Source: Micrococcus sp023147585 (GTDB taxonomy: Bacteria > Actinomycetota > Actinomycetes > Actinomycetales > Micrococcaceae). Taken from it: a stretch of 64,000 bases of DNA. The stretch spans positions 682,001 to 746,000 of the forward strand of contig NZ_CP085253.1 in assembly GCF_044872765.1 (NCBI RefSeq), given 5' to 3'. The notes beneath the pieces are model-generated. The model did not search any database. It was given only the letters and a program-made list of their open reading frames with translations, and was not told the DNA's origin. The first letter of the stretch is position 1; each line of letters begins with the position of its first letter. Shown in pieces: positions 14,954 through 23,289 of this stretch. A program made the translations under genes and the position numbers.

Positions 14954-16378
14954 GTGTTCACCTCCCCCGCAGAAGTCCTCGCGTACATCGAGCAGGAGGG
15001 TGTCGAGTTCGTCGACATCCGCTTCACCGATCTGCCGGGCATGCAGCACCACTTCAACGTCCCCGCCTCCTCCGTGGACGAGGACTTCTTCGTCACGGGC
15101 CAGCTGTTCGACGGCTCCTCCATCCGCGGCTTCGCCGGCCTGGCCGAGTCCGACATGCAGCTCATCCCGGATGTGGAGACCGCCTACCTGGACCCGTTCC
15201 GCGTGCGCAAGACGCTCGCCATGAACTTCTCCATCGTGAACCCCCGCACCGGCGAGCCCTACCGCCGCGACCCCCGCGGCGTGGCCCAGCGCGCCGAGGC
15301 CTACCTCACCTCCACGGGCATCGCGGACACCGCGTTCTTCGCCCCCGAGGCCGAGTTCCACGTGTTCGACGACGTGCGCTGGGAGTCCTCCGCGCGCGGC
15401 GCCTCCTACGCCGTGGACTCCGAGGAGGCCTACTGGAACACCAACCGCGTGGAGGAGGGCGGCAACCTCGGCTACAAGACGCCCAAGCAGGGCGGCTACT
15501 TCCCCGTCTCCCCCACGGACAAGCAGGCCGACCTGCGGGACGAGATCTGCACGATGCTCGCCGAGGTGGGCCTGACGGTGGAGCGCTCCCACCACGAGGT
15601 GGGCTCGGCCGGCCAGGCGGAGATCAACTACCGGTTCAACACCCTCACCCACTCCGCGGACGACCTGCTGAAGTTCAAGTACGTCGTGAAGAACGTCGCC
15701 GACATGTTCGGCAAGTCCGCCACCTTCATGCCGAAGCCGGTCTTCGGCGAGGCCGGCTCGGGCATGCACTGCCACCAGTCGCTGTGGATGGGCGGCGAGC
15801 CGCTGTTCTACGACGAGAAGGGCTACGCCAACCTCTCGGACACCGCGCGCTGGTACATCGGCGGCCTGCTGCACCACGCCTCCGCCGTGCTGGCGTTCAC
15901 CAACCCGACGGTGAACTCCTACCGCCGCCTCGTGCCCGGCTACGAGGCCCCGGTCTCGATGGTCTACTCGCAGGGCAACCGCTCCGCGGGCATCCGCATC
16001 CCGATCACCGGCTCCAACCCGAAGGCCAAGCGCCTCGAGTTCCGCGCCCCGGACTCCTCGGGCAACCCCTACCTCGCGTTCGCCGCGCAGCTGATGGCCG
16101 GCCTGGACGGCGTCCGCAACCGCATCGAGCCGGCCGAGCCGATCGACAAGGACCTCTACGAGCTGCCCCCGGAGGAGGCCGCGGACATCCAGAAGGCGCC
16201 CACGAGCCTCGAGGAGGCGCTCGGCGCGCTCGAGGAGGACCACGAGTTCCTCCTCGCCGGTGACGTGTTCACCGAGGAGATCATCCGCACCTGGATCGAC
16301 TACAAGCGGGAGAAGGAGCTCACCCCGCTCTCGCTGCGGCCGAACCCCTACGAGTTCGAGCTGTACTACTCCTGCTGA
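14954..16378 (+). CDS. glnA: Glutamine synthetase type I (GlnA1)
   Basis: Dodecameric GSI that makes glutamine from glutamate, ammonia and ATP. The GTG start at 14954 gives 474 aa, the standard GSI length, with AGGAGA upstream; the longer frame to 14789 has no support. Motifs are FDGSSIRGFAGLAESDM, the ATP/metal region GSGMHCHQSLW, and NPYLAFAA. The adenylylation loop KDLYELPPEE has the target Tyr at residue 402. That Tyr and the nearby glnE indicate control by adenylylation. The protein ends in FELYYSC, typical of actinobacterial GlnA1. A hairpin terminator follows. Confidence 0.97.
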   Translation: MFTSPAEVLAYIEQEGVEFVDIRFTDLPGMQHHFNVPASSVDEDFFVTGQLFDGSSIRGFAGLAESDMQLIPDVETAYLDPFRVRKTLAMNFSIVNPRTGEPYRRDPRGVAQRAEAYLTSTGIADTAFFAPEAEFHVFDDVRWESSARGASYAVDSEEAYWNTNRVEEGGNLGYKTPKQGGYFPVSPTDKQADLRDEICTMLAEVGLTVERSHHEVGSAGQAEINYRFNTLTHSADDLLKFKYVVKNVADMFGKSATFMPKPVFGEAGSGMHCHQSLWMGGEPLFYDEKGYANLSDTARWYIGGLLHHASAVLAFTNPTVNSYRRLVPGYEAPVSMVYSQGNRSAGIRIPITGSNPKAKRLEFRAPDSSGNPYLAFAAQLMAGLDGVRNRIEPAEPIDKDLYELPPEEAADIQKAPTSLEEALGALEEDHEFLLAGDVFTEEIIRTWIDYKREKELTPLSLRPNPYEFELYYSC

Positions 16379-16397
16379 CCCGCGCCTCCGCGCGGTC

Positions 16398-16448
16398 CAC
16401 GACGCCGGCCGGTCGTCTCCCCCGGGGAGGCGGCCGGCCGGCGTCGTG
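16398..16448. terminator. Terminator hairpin after glnA
   Basis: 15-base arms 16398-16412 and 16434-16448 are perfectly complementary. They enclose an inner CTCCCC/GGGGAG hairpin. It lies 19 bases beyond the glnA stop. Confidence 0.75.
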
Positions 16449-16585
16449 CCCGGGGAGGGCGGCACCGGGCGTGCAGCACGTGGCCTGAGACGTGGAGCAC
16501 GGGGCGGGGCAGCGCTGGAATAGCCAAGCCCCCGCGGACGCTCCACTGGGGGAGAGCACTGCCCGCCTGCCGCCCGAGGAGCACC

Positions 16586-17590
16586 ATGACCGAGACGCCT
16601 GACCCCACACCCCTCCCGCTGTCCCTCCTGGACCTCGCCGTGGCCCGCCCCGGCGAGGGGGCCGGCGAGGCCATCGCGCAGTCGGTGCGCCTGGCGAGCG
16701 TGGCCGAGGAGGAGGGCTTCCGCCGTGTCTGGTACGCAGAGCACCACAACATGCCCGCGATCGCCTCGTCGGCGACGTCCGTGCTGATCGCCCACGTGGC
16801 CGCCCGGACGAGCACCATCCGCCTGGGCAGCGGCGGCGTCATGCTGCCCAACCACTCCCCGCTGGTGATCGCGGAGCAGTTCGGCACGCTGGCCGAGCTC
16901 CACCCGGGTCGCATCGACCTCGGCCTCGGCCGCGCCCCCGGCACCGACCAGCGCACGCTCCAGGCCCTGCGGCGCTCGCCCGATGCCGCCGAGCACTTCC
17001 CGCAGGACGTCCTGGAGCTGCAGGGCTACCTGAAGGGCGAGAGCCGGATCCCCGGGATCGACGCGTACCCGGGCAAGGGCACCGACGTGCCGCTGTACAT
17101 CCTGGGCTCCTCTGCGTTCGGCGCCCAGCTGGCCGCCCGCCTCGGCCTGGGGTACGCGTTCGCGAGCCACTTCGCCCCGCAGATGCTCGAGCACGCCGCC
17201 CGGGTCTACCGCGAGCACTTCCAACCCTCGGCCGACCAGGCCGAGCCCCACTTCATCGCCGCCGCGAACGTGATCGCGGCAGACACCGAGGAGGAGGCGC
17301 AGGCGCAGTGGGAGCGGGCCAAGCGCGACCGCATCCGCATGATGCTCGGCCGCGGCCGCACCCTCGGCGACGACGAGGTCGAGATGCTGCTCGACTCCCC
17401 CGCCGGCGAGCAGGTGCTCGGCATGCTCGCGCGCACCGCCGTGGGCACGGGCGAGACCGTGGCCGCCTGGCTGCGGGACTTCGCCGCCGGTGTGCAGGCC
17501 GACGAGGTGATCGTCACGACGGCGGCCCCGGACCCAGCCGTGCGCGAGCGCACGCTGCGGATCCTGGGCGAGCACGTGGTCCGCGGCTGA
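16586..17590 (+). CDS. Luciferase-like (LLM class) flavin-dependent oxidoreductase
   Basis: A 334-aa TIM-barrel flavoprotein of the bacterial luciferase superfamily. It belongs to the group that E. coli YhbW exemplifies; substrate unknown. Recognisable segments are SLLDLAVARPGEG, VWYAEHHNMPAIASSAT, LGSGGVMLPNHSPLVIAEQF and GRIDLGLGRAPGTD, which form the flavin-binding barrel. The N-terminal extension of about 10 residues is Pro-rich. ATG at 16586 has GAGGAGC 6 bases upstream. It is isolated between glnA and glnE; its stop is 15 bases from the converging glnE stop, so there is no room for a separate terminator. Confidence 0.92.
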   Translation: MTETPDPTPLPLSLLDLAVARPGEGAGEAIAQSVRLASVAEEEGFRRVWYAEHHNMPAIASSATSVLIAHVAARTSTIRLGSGGVMLPNHSPLVIAEQFGTLAELHPGRIDLGLGRAPGTDQRTLQALRRSPDAAEHFPQDVLELQGYLKGESRIPGIDAYPGKGTDVPLYILGSSAFGAQLAARLGLGYAFASHFAPQMLEHAARVYREHFQPSADQAEPHFIAAANVIAADTEEEAQAQWERAKRDRIRMMLGRGRTLGDDEVEMLLDSPAGEQVLGMLARTAVGTGETVAAWLRDFAAGVQADEVIVTTAAPDPAVRERTLRILGEHVVRG

Positions 17591-17605
17591 GCCCGGGCGC
17601 TCCGG

Positions 17606-20600
17606 TCAGAGCCCGTAGAACCGCGTCTCGAACACGGAGCGGGCCTGCCGGGTGACCCGCAGGTAGCGCTCCTCGAACGCCGCGGGGCCCACGTTGCCGT
17701 CCGCCCCACTGAGGCGCGCGATCGCGGCCAGGTCGCGCGCGTTCGTGGGCAGCACGTCCCCGGGCTTGCCGCTCCACAGCACCGTGGCGGCGCGGATGCG
17801 GCTGGCCAGGAGCCAGGCCTCCTCGAGCACGCCGGCCTCGGCGTCGGGGAGCAGGCCGTGCCGGGCGAGGGCCCGCAGGGCGGGCAGGGTCGAGGTCACA
17901 CGCAGGTCCTCAACCTCGGGAGCGTGGCGCAGCTGCAGGGACTGCACGAGCCACTCCACGTCGGAGAGCCCTCCGCGGCCGAGCTTGACGTGCCGGGCCG
18001 GGTCGGCGCCGCGGGGCAGGCGCTCGGCCTCCACGCGCGCCTTGATGCGGCGGATCTCGCGGGCGTCGGCGTCGGTGAGACCCTGGGCGTGGCGCACGGA
18101 GTCCGCCCAGCGGCGGAACTCGTCGGCCAGCCCGTCGTCCCCTGCCACGGGCCGGGCGCGCAGCAGCGCCTGCCGCTCCCACACCTCCGCCCAGCGCCGG
18201 TAGTACTCCCGGTACGAGTCCAGGGTGCGCACGAGCGGGCCCTGCCGCCCCTCGGGACGCAGGTCCGCGTCCACCTCGAGCGGCCTCTCCCCCGGCAGGG
18301 GCGGCGCCGCCGGCTGCTTCAGCAGGGAGACCACGTGGCGGGCCACCGCCTCCGCCTGGGCGCCGGCGGCCTCGTCGTCGGCTCCCGGCCGCGGGCGGTG
18401 CACGAACATCGCGTCGAGGTCGGAGCCGTACATGATCTCGCGTCCGCCCTGGCGGCCCATGGCCACCACCACGACGTCGGTGAGGGGCTCCTGCCTCTGC
18501 GTGGCGGCGTGCACGGCCACGCGCAGCGCCCCGGCGACGGCCACCTGGTCGATGTCGGCGAGTGCCGCCCCAATCGTCTCGAGGCCGAGCTGCCCGGACA
18601 TGTCCGCGAGCGCCACCCGCAGGATCTCGCGCTGGCGGATCTGCCGGACGTGGCGGATCGACTGGGCGGGGGACCCGTCGTCGCCGTGCCGGTCCAGGCG
18701 GGCGGCGACCTGACGCCACAGCGTCGCGGAGCCGCGGGGCTCCAGCTCACGGTCCTCCCCGACCCACGCCACCGACTCGGGGGCGTGCTCGAGGAGGTCG
18801 CCGACGAACCGCGAGCCGGCCAGCACGAGGCACACGCGCCGGGCAGCCTCCCCCGAGTCCCGCAGCATGCGCAGGAACCACGGCGAGGTGCCGAGGGCCT
18901 CGGAGAGGCGCCGGAAGGCGAGCAGCCCCGCGTCGGGGTCGGGCCCGTCGGGGAACCAGCCCAGCATGGCCGGCAGCAGCTGGCGCTGGATGGCCGCGCG
19001 TCGGGAGACGCCCTGCGTGAGCGCCTCGATGTGGCGCAGGGCGCCCTTCGGGTCGCGGTAGCCGAGGGCGGCGAGACGTTCGCGCACCGCGTCCGCGGAG
19101 AGGCGCACCTCGTCGTCGGAGAGCGCCGCCGTGGTGGAGAGCAGGGGACGGTAGAACACCGTCTCGTGGAGCGAGCGCACGTGGCGGCGGACGGCTCCGA
19201 AGCGCTCCCTCAGGCCCTCGGCCGCGGCGGGCTCCGTGCGCCCCGCGCCGCGCAGCGAGCGGGCGATCACGCGCAGGGCGTCGTCCTTGGCCGGCAGGAG
19301 GTGGGTGCGGCGCAGGTGCACGAGCTGGATGCGGTGCTCGAGGGCACGCAGCCAGCGGTAGTGCTCCTCGAACGCGGCGGCGTCCGCGGTGCTCACGTAG
19401 GAGGCGGCGTGGAGGGCCGCCACGGCGTCGAGGGTGCCCCGCACGCGCACGGACTCGTCCGCGCGGCCGTGCACCAGCTGCAGCAGCTGGGCGGTGAACT
19501 CGACGTCGCGCAGCCCGCCGGCGCCGAGCTTGATCTCCCGGTCCCGCTCGGCGGGCGCGATCGTGTCCAGCACGCGCCGGCGCATCGCGCGGACGGCGTC
19601 CACGAACCCCTCCCGCGCGGAGGACTCCCACACGCGCGGCCACACGGCCTCCACGTAGCGCTCGCCGAGGGCGCGGGAGCCGGCGATCGGGCGGGCCTTG
19701 AGCAGGGCCTGGAACTCCCAGCCGTGCGCCCAGCGGCGGTAGTACTCCACGTGGGAGTCCACGGTGCGGCTGAGCGCGCCGTCCTTGCCCTCGGGGCGGA
19801 GGTTCGCGTCCACCTCCCACAGGCCCGGCTCGGGGGCGGCGCCGGTGATGACGCGCGAGATCCCTGCGGCCAGCTCGGCCGCCACGGAGGCGGCGGCGCC
19901 GACGGGCGCGGCGTCCTCGGCCACGTCGTGCACGAACACCACGTCGACGTCGGACGCGTAGTTCAGCTCGCGCGCCCCGCACTTGCCCATCCCGATGACG
20001 GCGAGCTCGACCCCGCGGGCGGCATCCCCGTCGCGAGCGACCAGCTCGGCGCGGGAGACGGCGAGGGCGGCGTCGATCGCCGCACCGGCCAGGTCGGCCA
20101 GCCACGCGCCGACGGCCGGCATCACGGCGGACGGGTCGGGCGCGGCGAGGTCCGCGAGCGCGATCGCGGTGAGCTGGCGGCGGTACGCCCGGCGCAGCGC
20201 GACGGCGGCGTCCGCCCCCGTGAGCCCGGCACAGGGCCGCTCGGCCTCCGGGTCCGCCTCGACGGCCGCGAGCAGCAGGCGGCGCAGGTCCTCGCCCGGG
20301 GCGGCGTCCGGCCCGTCCCCGTGCTCGAGGCCGGTGAGGGCGGGGGCCGTGGCGGCCGCGGCCTCCGGGTCCAGCACGAGGTCGAGGTGCTCGGGGCACC
20401 GGATGAGGAACTCGCCCAGGGCGTCGGAGGCGCCGAGCAGGCGGACGAGGCGCGTCGCGTGGTCCGGGTCGGCCAGCGCGGTGTGGACGCGGGGCTCGCG
20501 ATCGGCCAGGCGCACCCAGAGCAGCAGGGCCCGGTCCGGGTCCGCGGCGTGGCGGAGCACGTCCACGAGCGGTCCCACGTCGACCCCCTGGAGCTCGGGG

Positions 20601-20695
20601 GACTCGAGGAGGCCGACGGCGCGGGGCACGGCCTGCACACCCGCGCGCGTCAGGGCGCGGCGGTGGGGGCTGCCGGACGGGGGCAGGGTCGGCAT
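17606..20695 (-). CDS. glnE: Bifunctional glutamine synthetase adenylyltransferase/adenylyl-removing enzyme
   Basis: Adds or removes AMP on the GSI tyrosine, tuning glutamine synthesis to nitrogen status. It is 1029 aa from the ATG at 20695. Two nucleotidyltransferase modules are visible. The N-terminal one has GMGKCGARELNYASDVDVVF and EVDANLRPEGKDG, and the C-terminal one has AMGRQGGREIMYGSDLDAMF and EVDADLRPEGRQG. Both keep the Asp-x-Asp metal pair. The reading frame stays open upstream through glnA2, but the ATG is right: it lies 8 bases after the glnA2 stop with GAGG formed by the end of glnA2. It is therefore cotranscribed with glnA2, while its likely substrate is GlnA1. Confidence 0.96.
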   Translation of the reverse strand: MPTLPPSGSPHRRALTRAGVQAVPRAVGLLESPELQGVDVGPLVDVLRHAADPDRALLLWVRLADREPRVHTALADPDHATRLVRLLGASDALGEFLIRCPEHLDLVLDPEAAAATAPALTGLEHGDGPDAAPGEDLRRLLLAAVEADPEAERPCAGLTGADAAVALRRAYRRQLTAIALADLAAPDPSAVMPAVGAWLADLAGAAIDAALAVSRAELVARDGDAARGVELAVIGMGKCGARELNYASDVDVVFVHDVAEDAAPVGAAASVAAELAAGISRVITGAAPEPGLWEVDANLRPEGKDGALSRTVDSHVEYYRRWAHGWEFQALLKARPIAGSRALGERYVEAVWPRVWESSAREGFVDAVRAMRRRVLDTIAPAERDREIKLGAGGLRDVEFTAQLLQLVHGRADESVRVRGTLDAVAALHAASYVSTADAAAFEEHYRWLRALEHRIQLVHLRRTHLLPAKDDALRVIARSLRGAGRTEPAAAEGLRERFGAVRRHVRSLHETVFYRPLLSTTAALSDDEVRLSADAVRERLAALGYRDPKGALRHIEALTQGVSRRAAIQRQLLPAMLGWFPDGPDPDAGLLAFRRLSEALGTSPWFLRMLRDSGEAARRVCLVLAGSRFVGDLLEHAPESVAWVGEDRELEPRGSATLWRQVAARLDRHGDDGSPAQSIRHVRQIRQREILRVALADMSGQLGLETIGAALADIDQVAVAGALRVAVHAATQRQEPLTDVVVVAMGRQGGREIMYGSDLDAMFVHRPRPGADDEAAGAQAEAVARHVVSLLKQPAAPPLPGERPLEVDADLRPEGRQGPLVRTLDSYREYYRRWAEVWERQALLRARPVAGDDGLADEFRRWADSVRHAQGLTDADAREIRRIKARVEAERLPRGADPARHVKLGRGGLSDVEWLVQSLQLRHAPEVEDLRVTSTLPALRALARHGLLPDAEAGVLEEAWLLASRIRAATVLWSGKPGDVLPTNARDLAAIARLSGADGNVGPAAFEERYLRVTRQARSVFETRFYGL

Positions 20696-20703
20696 CGTCG
20701 GCC

Positions 20704-22044
20704 TCAGAGGGCGCTGAGGTAGCGGCGCAGCTCGTAGGGGGTGACCTCGACGCGGTAGTCGTCCCACTCCTGGCGCTTGTGGCGCAGGAACGCGTCGAAC
20801 ACGTGCTCGCCGAGCACGGAGGCCACGAACTCGGAGTCCTCGGCCAGCCGCAGGGCGTCGTGGAGCGTGCCGGGCAGCGGGGTGTGGCCCAGCACGCGGC
20901 GCTCGTGGGGGCTCAGGGCGCTCACGTCGTCCGAGGCCGGCTCCGGCAGCTCGTAGCCCTCCTCGATGCCCTTCAGCCCGGCCGCGAGCAGCAGCGCGTA
21001 GGTGAGGTAGGGGTTGGCGGAGGCGTCGATCCCGCGGTACTCGATGCGGGCCGAACCGGCCTTGTCCGGCTTGTAGAGGGGCACGCGGACGAGCGCCGAG
21101 CGGTTGTTGTGGCCCCAGGACACGTACGAGGGGGCCTCGCCCCCGCCCCACAGGCGCTTGTACGAGTTCACGAACTGGTGGGTGACGGCGCTGATCTCCT
21201 CGGAGTGCCGCAGCAGGCCCGCGATGAAGCTGCGGCCCGTCTTGGAGAGCCGGAACTCGTCCGCCGGGTCGTAGAACGCGTTGGCGTCCCCCTCGAACAG
21301 GGAGAAGTGGGTGTGCATGCCCGAGCCCGGGTGCAGCGCGAACGGCTTCGGCATGAACGTGGCGTAGCTGCCCTGCTGCGCGGCCACCTCCTTGACCACG
21401 GTGCGGAAGGTCATGATGTTGTCCGCGGTGGTCAGGGCGTCCGCGGCGCGCAGGTCGATCTCGTTCTGGCCCGGCCCGTTCTCGTGGTGGCTGAACTCCA
21501 CCGAGATGCCCATCTCCTCGAGCATGGTGACGGCGTCGCGCCGGAAGTCCTGCGCCTCTCCCCCGGGCACGTGGTCGAAGTACCCGGCGGTGTCCACCGG
21601 CTGGGGCTGGCCGTCCGGGCCGAGCTCCGAGCTCTTGAGCAGGTAGAACTCGATCTCCGGGTGCGTGTAGCAGCTGAAGCCCATGTCCGAGGCCTTCTCC
21701 AGCACGCGCCGCAGGGCGTGGCGGGGGTCGGCCGGGGCGGGGGCGCCGTCCGGGGTGAGGAGGTCGCAGAACATGCGGGAGGTCTGCCCCTGCTCCCCCC
21801 GCCACGGGAGGATGGTGAAGGTGGCCGGGTCCGGCTGCAGGAGCATGTCCGACTCGGAGATGCGGGTGTAGCCGTCGATCGAGGAGCCGTCGAAGCCGAG
21901 GCCCTCCGTGAACGCGGACTCCACCTCGGCGGGGGCGAGGGCGACGGACTTGAGGGTGCCCACCACGTCGGTGAACCAGAGGCGCACGAAGCGCACGTCC
22001 CGGTCCTCGATGGTGCGGAGCACGGCATCCTGCTGACGATCCAT
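20704..22044 (-). CDS. glnA2: Glutamine synthetase type I paralogue (GlnA2)
   Basis: Second GSI-type protein, 446 aa from the ATG at 22044. That start is chosen because TAGAGT lies 7 bases before it; an in-frame GTG 18 bases upstream would lie inside the promoter. GS landmarks are GFDGSSIDGYTRISESDM, HHENGPGQNEIDL, GSGMHTHFSLF and NPYLTYALLLAAG. The adenylylation Tyr loop of GlnA1 is absent; the equivalent region reads SDDVSALSPHERRVLG. GlnE should therefore not modify it directly. GlnA2 enzymes of mycobacteria and streptomycetes have low GS activity or other amine substrates, so the exact reaction is uncertain. It heads an operon with glnE. Confidence 0.94.
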   Translation of the reverse strand: MDRQQDAVLRTIEDRDVRFVRLWFTDVVGTLKSVALAPAEVESAFTEGLGFDGSSIDGYTRISESDMLLQPDPATFTILPWRGEQGQTSRMFCDLLTPDGAPAPADPRHALRRVLEKASDMGFSCYTHPEIEFYLLKSSELGPDGQPQPVDTAGYFDHVPGGEAQDFRRDAVTMLEEMGISVEFSHHENGPGQNEIDLRAADALTTADNIMTFRTVVKEVAAQQGSYATFMPKPFALHPGSGMHTHFSLFEGDANAFYDPADEFRLSKTGRSFIAGLLRHSEEISAVTHQFVNSYKRLWGGGEAPSYVSWGHNNRSALVRVPLYKPDKAGSARIEYRGIDASANPYLTYALLLAAGLKGIEEGYELPEPASDDVSALSPHERRVLGHTPLPGTLHDALRLAEDSEFVASVLGEHVFDAFLRHKRQEWDDYRVEVTPYELRRYLSAL

Positions 22045-22051
22045 GCCGCCC

Positions 22052-22076
22052 ACTCTATCCACGCCCGCCGTAGACT
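22052..22076. promoter_or_regulatory. Back-to-back leaderless -10 boxes for glnA2 and panB
   Basis: Minus-strand TAGAGT (22052-22057) is 7 bases from the glnA2 ATG. Plus-strand TAGACT (22071-22076) is 7 bases from the panB ATG. The two start codons are separated by only 39 bases, so the promoters must overlap. Confidence 0.6.
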
Positions 22077-22083
22077 CCGGGGC

Positions 22084-22968
22084 ATGTCCGCCACCCCCTC
22101 CGCCACGCCCGCCCCCGAGTCCCCGGCCCCCTACGGCGGCGCCGCGCCCGCGTCAGCCGGCCCGCCCGCGCGCTGGCGCACGGTGCACCTGCAGCGCGCG
22201 AAGGACGAGGGCCGGCGCTTCGCGATGCTCACGGCCTACGATGCGATGACGGCCGCGCTCTTCGACGAGGCCGGCGTCGAGGTGCTCCTGGTGGGCGACT
22301 CGGTGGGCAACACGGTCCTCGGCCATCCCTCCACCCTGCCCGTGACCCTCGACGAGATGGTGCTCTTCTCCACGGCCGTGGTGCGCGGAGCGACGCGCGC
22401 GCTCGTGGTCGCCGACCTGCCGTTCGGCTCCTACGAGGCCTCCCCGCAGCAGGCGGTGGCCGCGGGCGTGCGCCTCATGAAGGAGGCGGGTGTGGCGGCC
22501 GTCAAGATGGAGGGCGACGAACGCTTCGCCGAGCACGTCGCGGCGCTGACCGCGGCCGGCGTCCCCGTGATGGCGCACATCGGCTTCACCCCGCAGTCCG
22601 AGCACGTCCTCGGGGGCTACCGCGTGCAGGGCCGCGGCGAGGGGGCCGTCGAGCGCATGACCGCCTCAGCACGGGCACTCGAGGAGGCGGGCGCCTTCGC
22701 CGTGCTCATGGAGATGGTGCCCTCGGACGTGGCCGCCGCCGTCGACGCCTCGGTGCGCGTGCCCACCGTGGGCATCGGTGCAGGGCCGGGGACCACGGGC
22801 CAGGTGCTCGTGTGGCAGGACATGCTCGGCCTGCGTGAGGGGCGCATGCCCCGGTTCGTGAAGCAGTACGCGCAGCTGCACGCGGTCATGGGCGACGCGG
22901 TGCGCGCCTTCCGCGCGGACGTGCTCGAGGGCTCGTTCCCGGCGCCGGAGCACGGGTTCGAGGGCTGA
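22084..22968 (+). CDS. panB: 3-methyl-2-oxobutanoate hydroxymethyltransferase
   Basis: First step of pantothenate synthesis: transfers a hydroxymethyl group from methylene-tetrahydrofolate to ketoisovalerate. It is 294 aa. Motifs are MLTAYDAMTAALFDEAG, the metal-binding VGDSVGNTVLGH, VKMEGDERF, GYRVQGRGE and GIGAGPGTTGQVLVWQDMLG. The first 30 residues are a Pro/Ala-rich extension absent from E. coli PanB. The ATG at 22084 is supported by a -10 box 7 bases upstream. It converges with the SPOR-like gene across a small hairpin. Confidence 0.96.
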   Translation: MSATPSATPAPESPAPYGGAAPASAGPPARWRTVHLQRAKDEGRRFAMLTAYDAMTAALFDEAGVEVLLVGDSVGNTVLGHPSTLPVTLDEMVLFSTAVVRGATRALVVADLPFGSYEASPQQAVAAGVRLMKEAGVAAVKMEGDERFAEHVAALTAAGVPVMAHIGFTPQSEHVLGGYRVQGRGEGAVERMTASARALEEAGAFAVLMEMVPSDVAAAVDASVRVPTVGIGAGPGTTGQVLVWQDMLGLREGRMPRFVKQYAQLHAVMGDAVRAFRADVLEGSFPAPEHGFEG

Positions 22969-22978
22969 GACGCCCCTC

Positions 22979-23005
22979 GCGGACCACCCTGGCCGGGTGG
23001 GCCGC
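22979..23005. terminator. Hairpin between convergent panB and SPOR-like gene
   Basis: GCGG-A-CCACCC pairs with GGGTGG-G-CCGC around a TGGCC loop, with one A.G mismatch. It lies 11 bases after the panB stop. Confidence 0.5.
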
Positions 23006-23028
23006 GACGGGCCGGGTGCCGGGACGGC

Positions 23029-23253
23029 TCAGCTCGCGTCGTCGAGCGGGTTGGCATTCCATTTCTCGTCGTGGTCCTCGGCCTCGTCGAAGGCCTCGTT
23101 GCGGGCCTGGACGCGGGCCAGCGCGGACTCCGCCTCGGCACGCGAGGCGTACGGGCCGAGGAGCTCCTTCCAGTTGGACTGGGCCCCTTCCTCCACCTCG
23201 TGGGTGCGGACGTTGAAGTAGTACTCCCGAGCGGTGCTCACGTCGTCGTTCAT
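23029..23253 (-). CDS. Small SPOR-like protein
   Basis: A 74-aa soluble acidic protein. The core YYFNVRTHEVEEGAQSNWKE and LLGPYASRAEAESALARVQ matches small actinobacterial proteins annotated as SPOR-domain proteins. These are usually encoded beside map. Full SPOR domains bind denuded peptidoglycan, but this protein has no signal peptide or membrane anchor, so that function is doubtful. The ATG at 23253 is supported by a -10 box 7 bases upstream. It diverges from map. Confidence 0.75.
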   Translation of the reverse strand: MNDDVSTAREYYFNVRTHEVEEGAQSNWKELLGPYASRAEAESALARVQARNEAFDEAEDHDEKWNANPLDDAS

Positions 23254-23260
23254 GCGGGCC

Positions 23261-23282
23261 ACCCTAACGGGGCCGATACGCT
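23261..23282. promoter_or_regulatory. Back-to-back leaderless -10 boxes for the SPOR-like gene and map
   Basis: Minus-strand TAGGGT (23261-23266) is 7 bases from the SPOR-like ATG. Plus-strand TACGCT (23277-23282) is 7 bases from the map ATG. The start codons are 36 bases apart. Confidence 0.6.
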
Positions 23283-23289
23283 GGAGGAC

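Noticed and set aside
16379..16585. Possible small gene between glnA and the flavin enzyme
   Set aside because: The region holds a terminator hairpin and the next gene's leader; short frames there lack ribosome sites and are Arg/Pro-rich shadows.
12185..17575. 1796-codon open frame on the minus strand
   Set aside because: Runs opposite lipB, lipA, DUF4191, glnA and the flavin enzyme. Only the short internal RDD gene on that strand, in another frame, is real.
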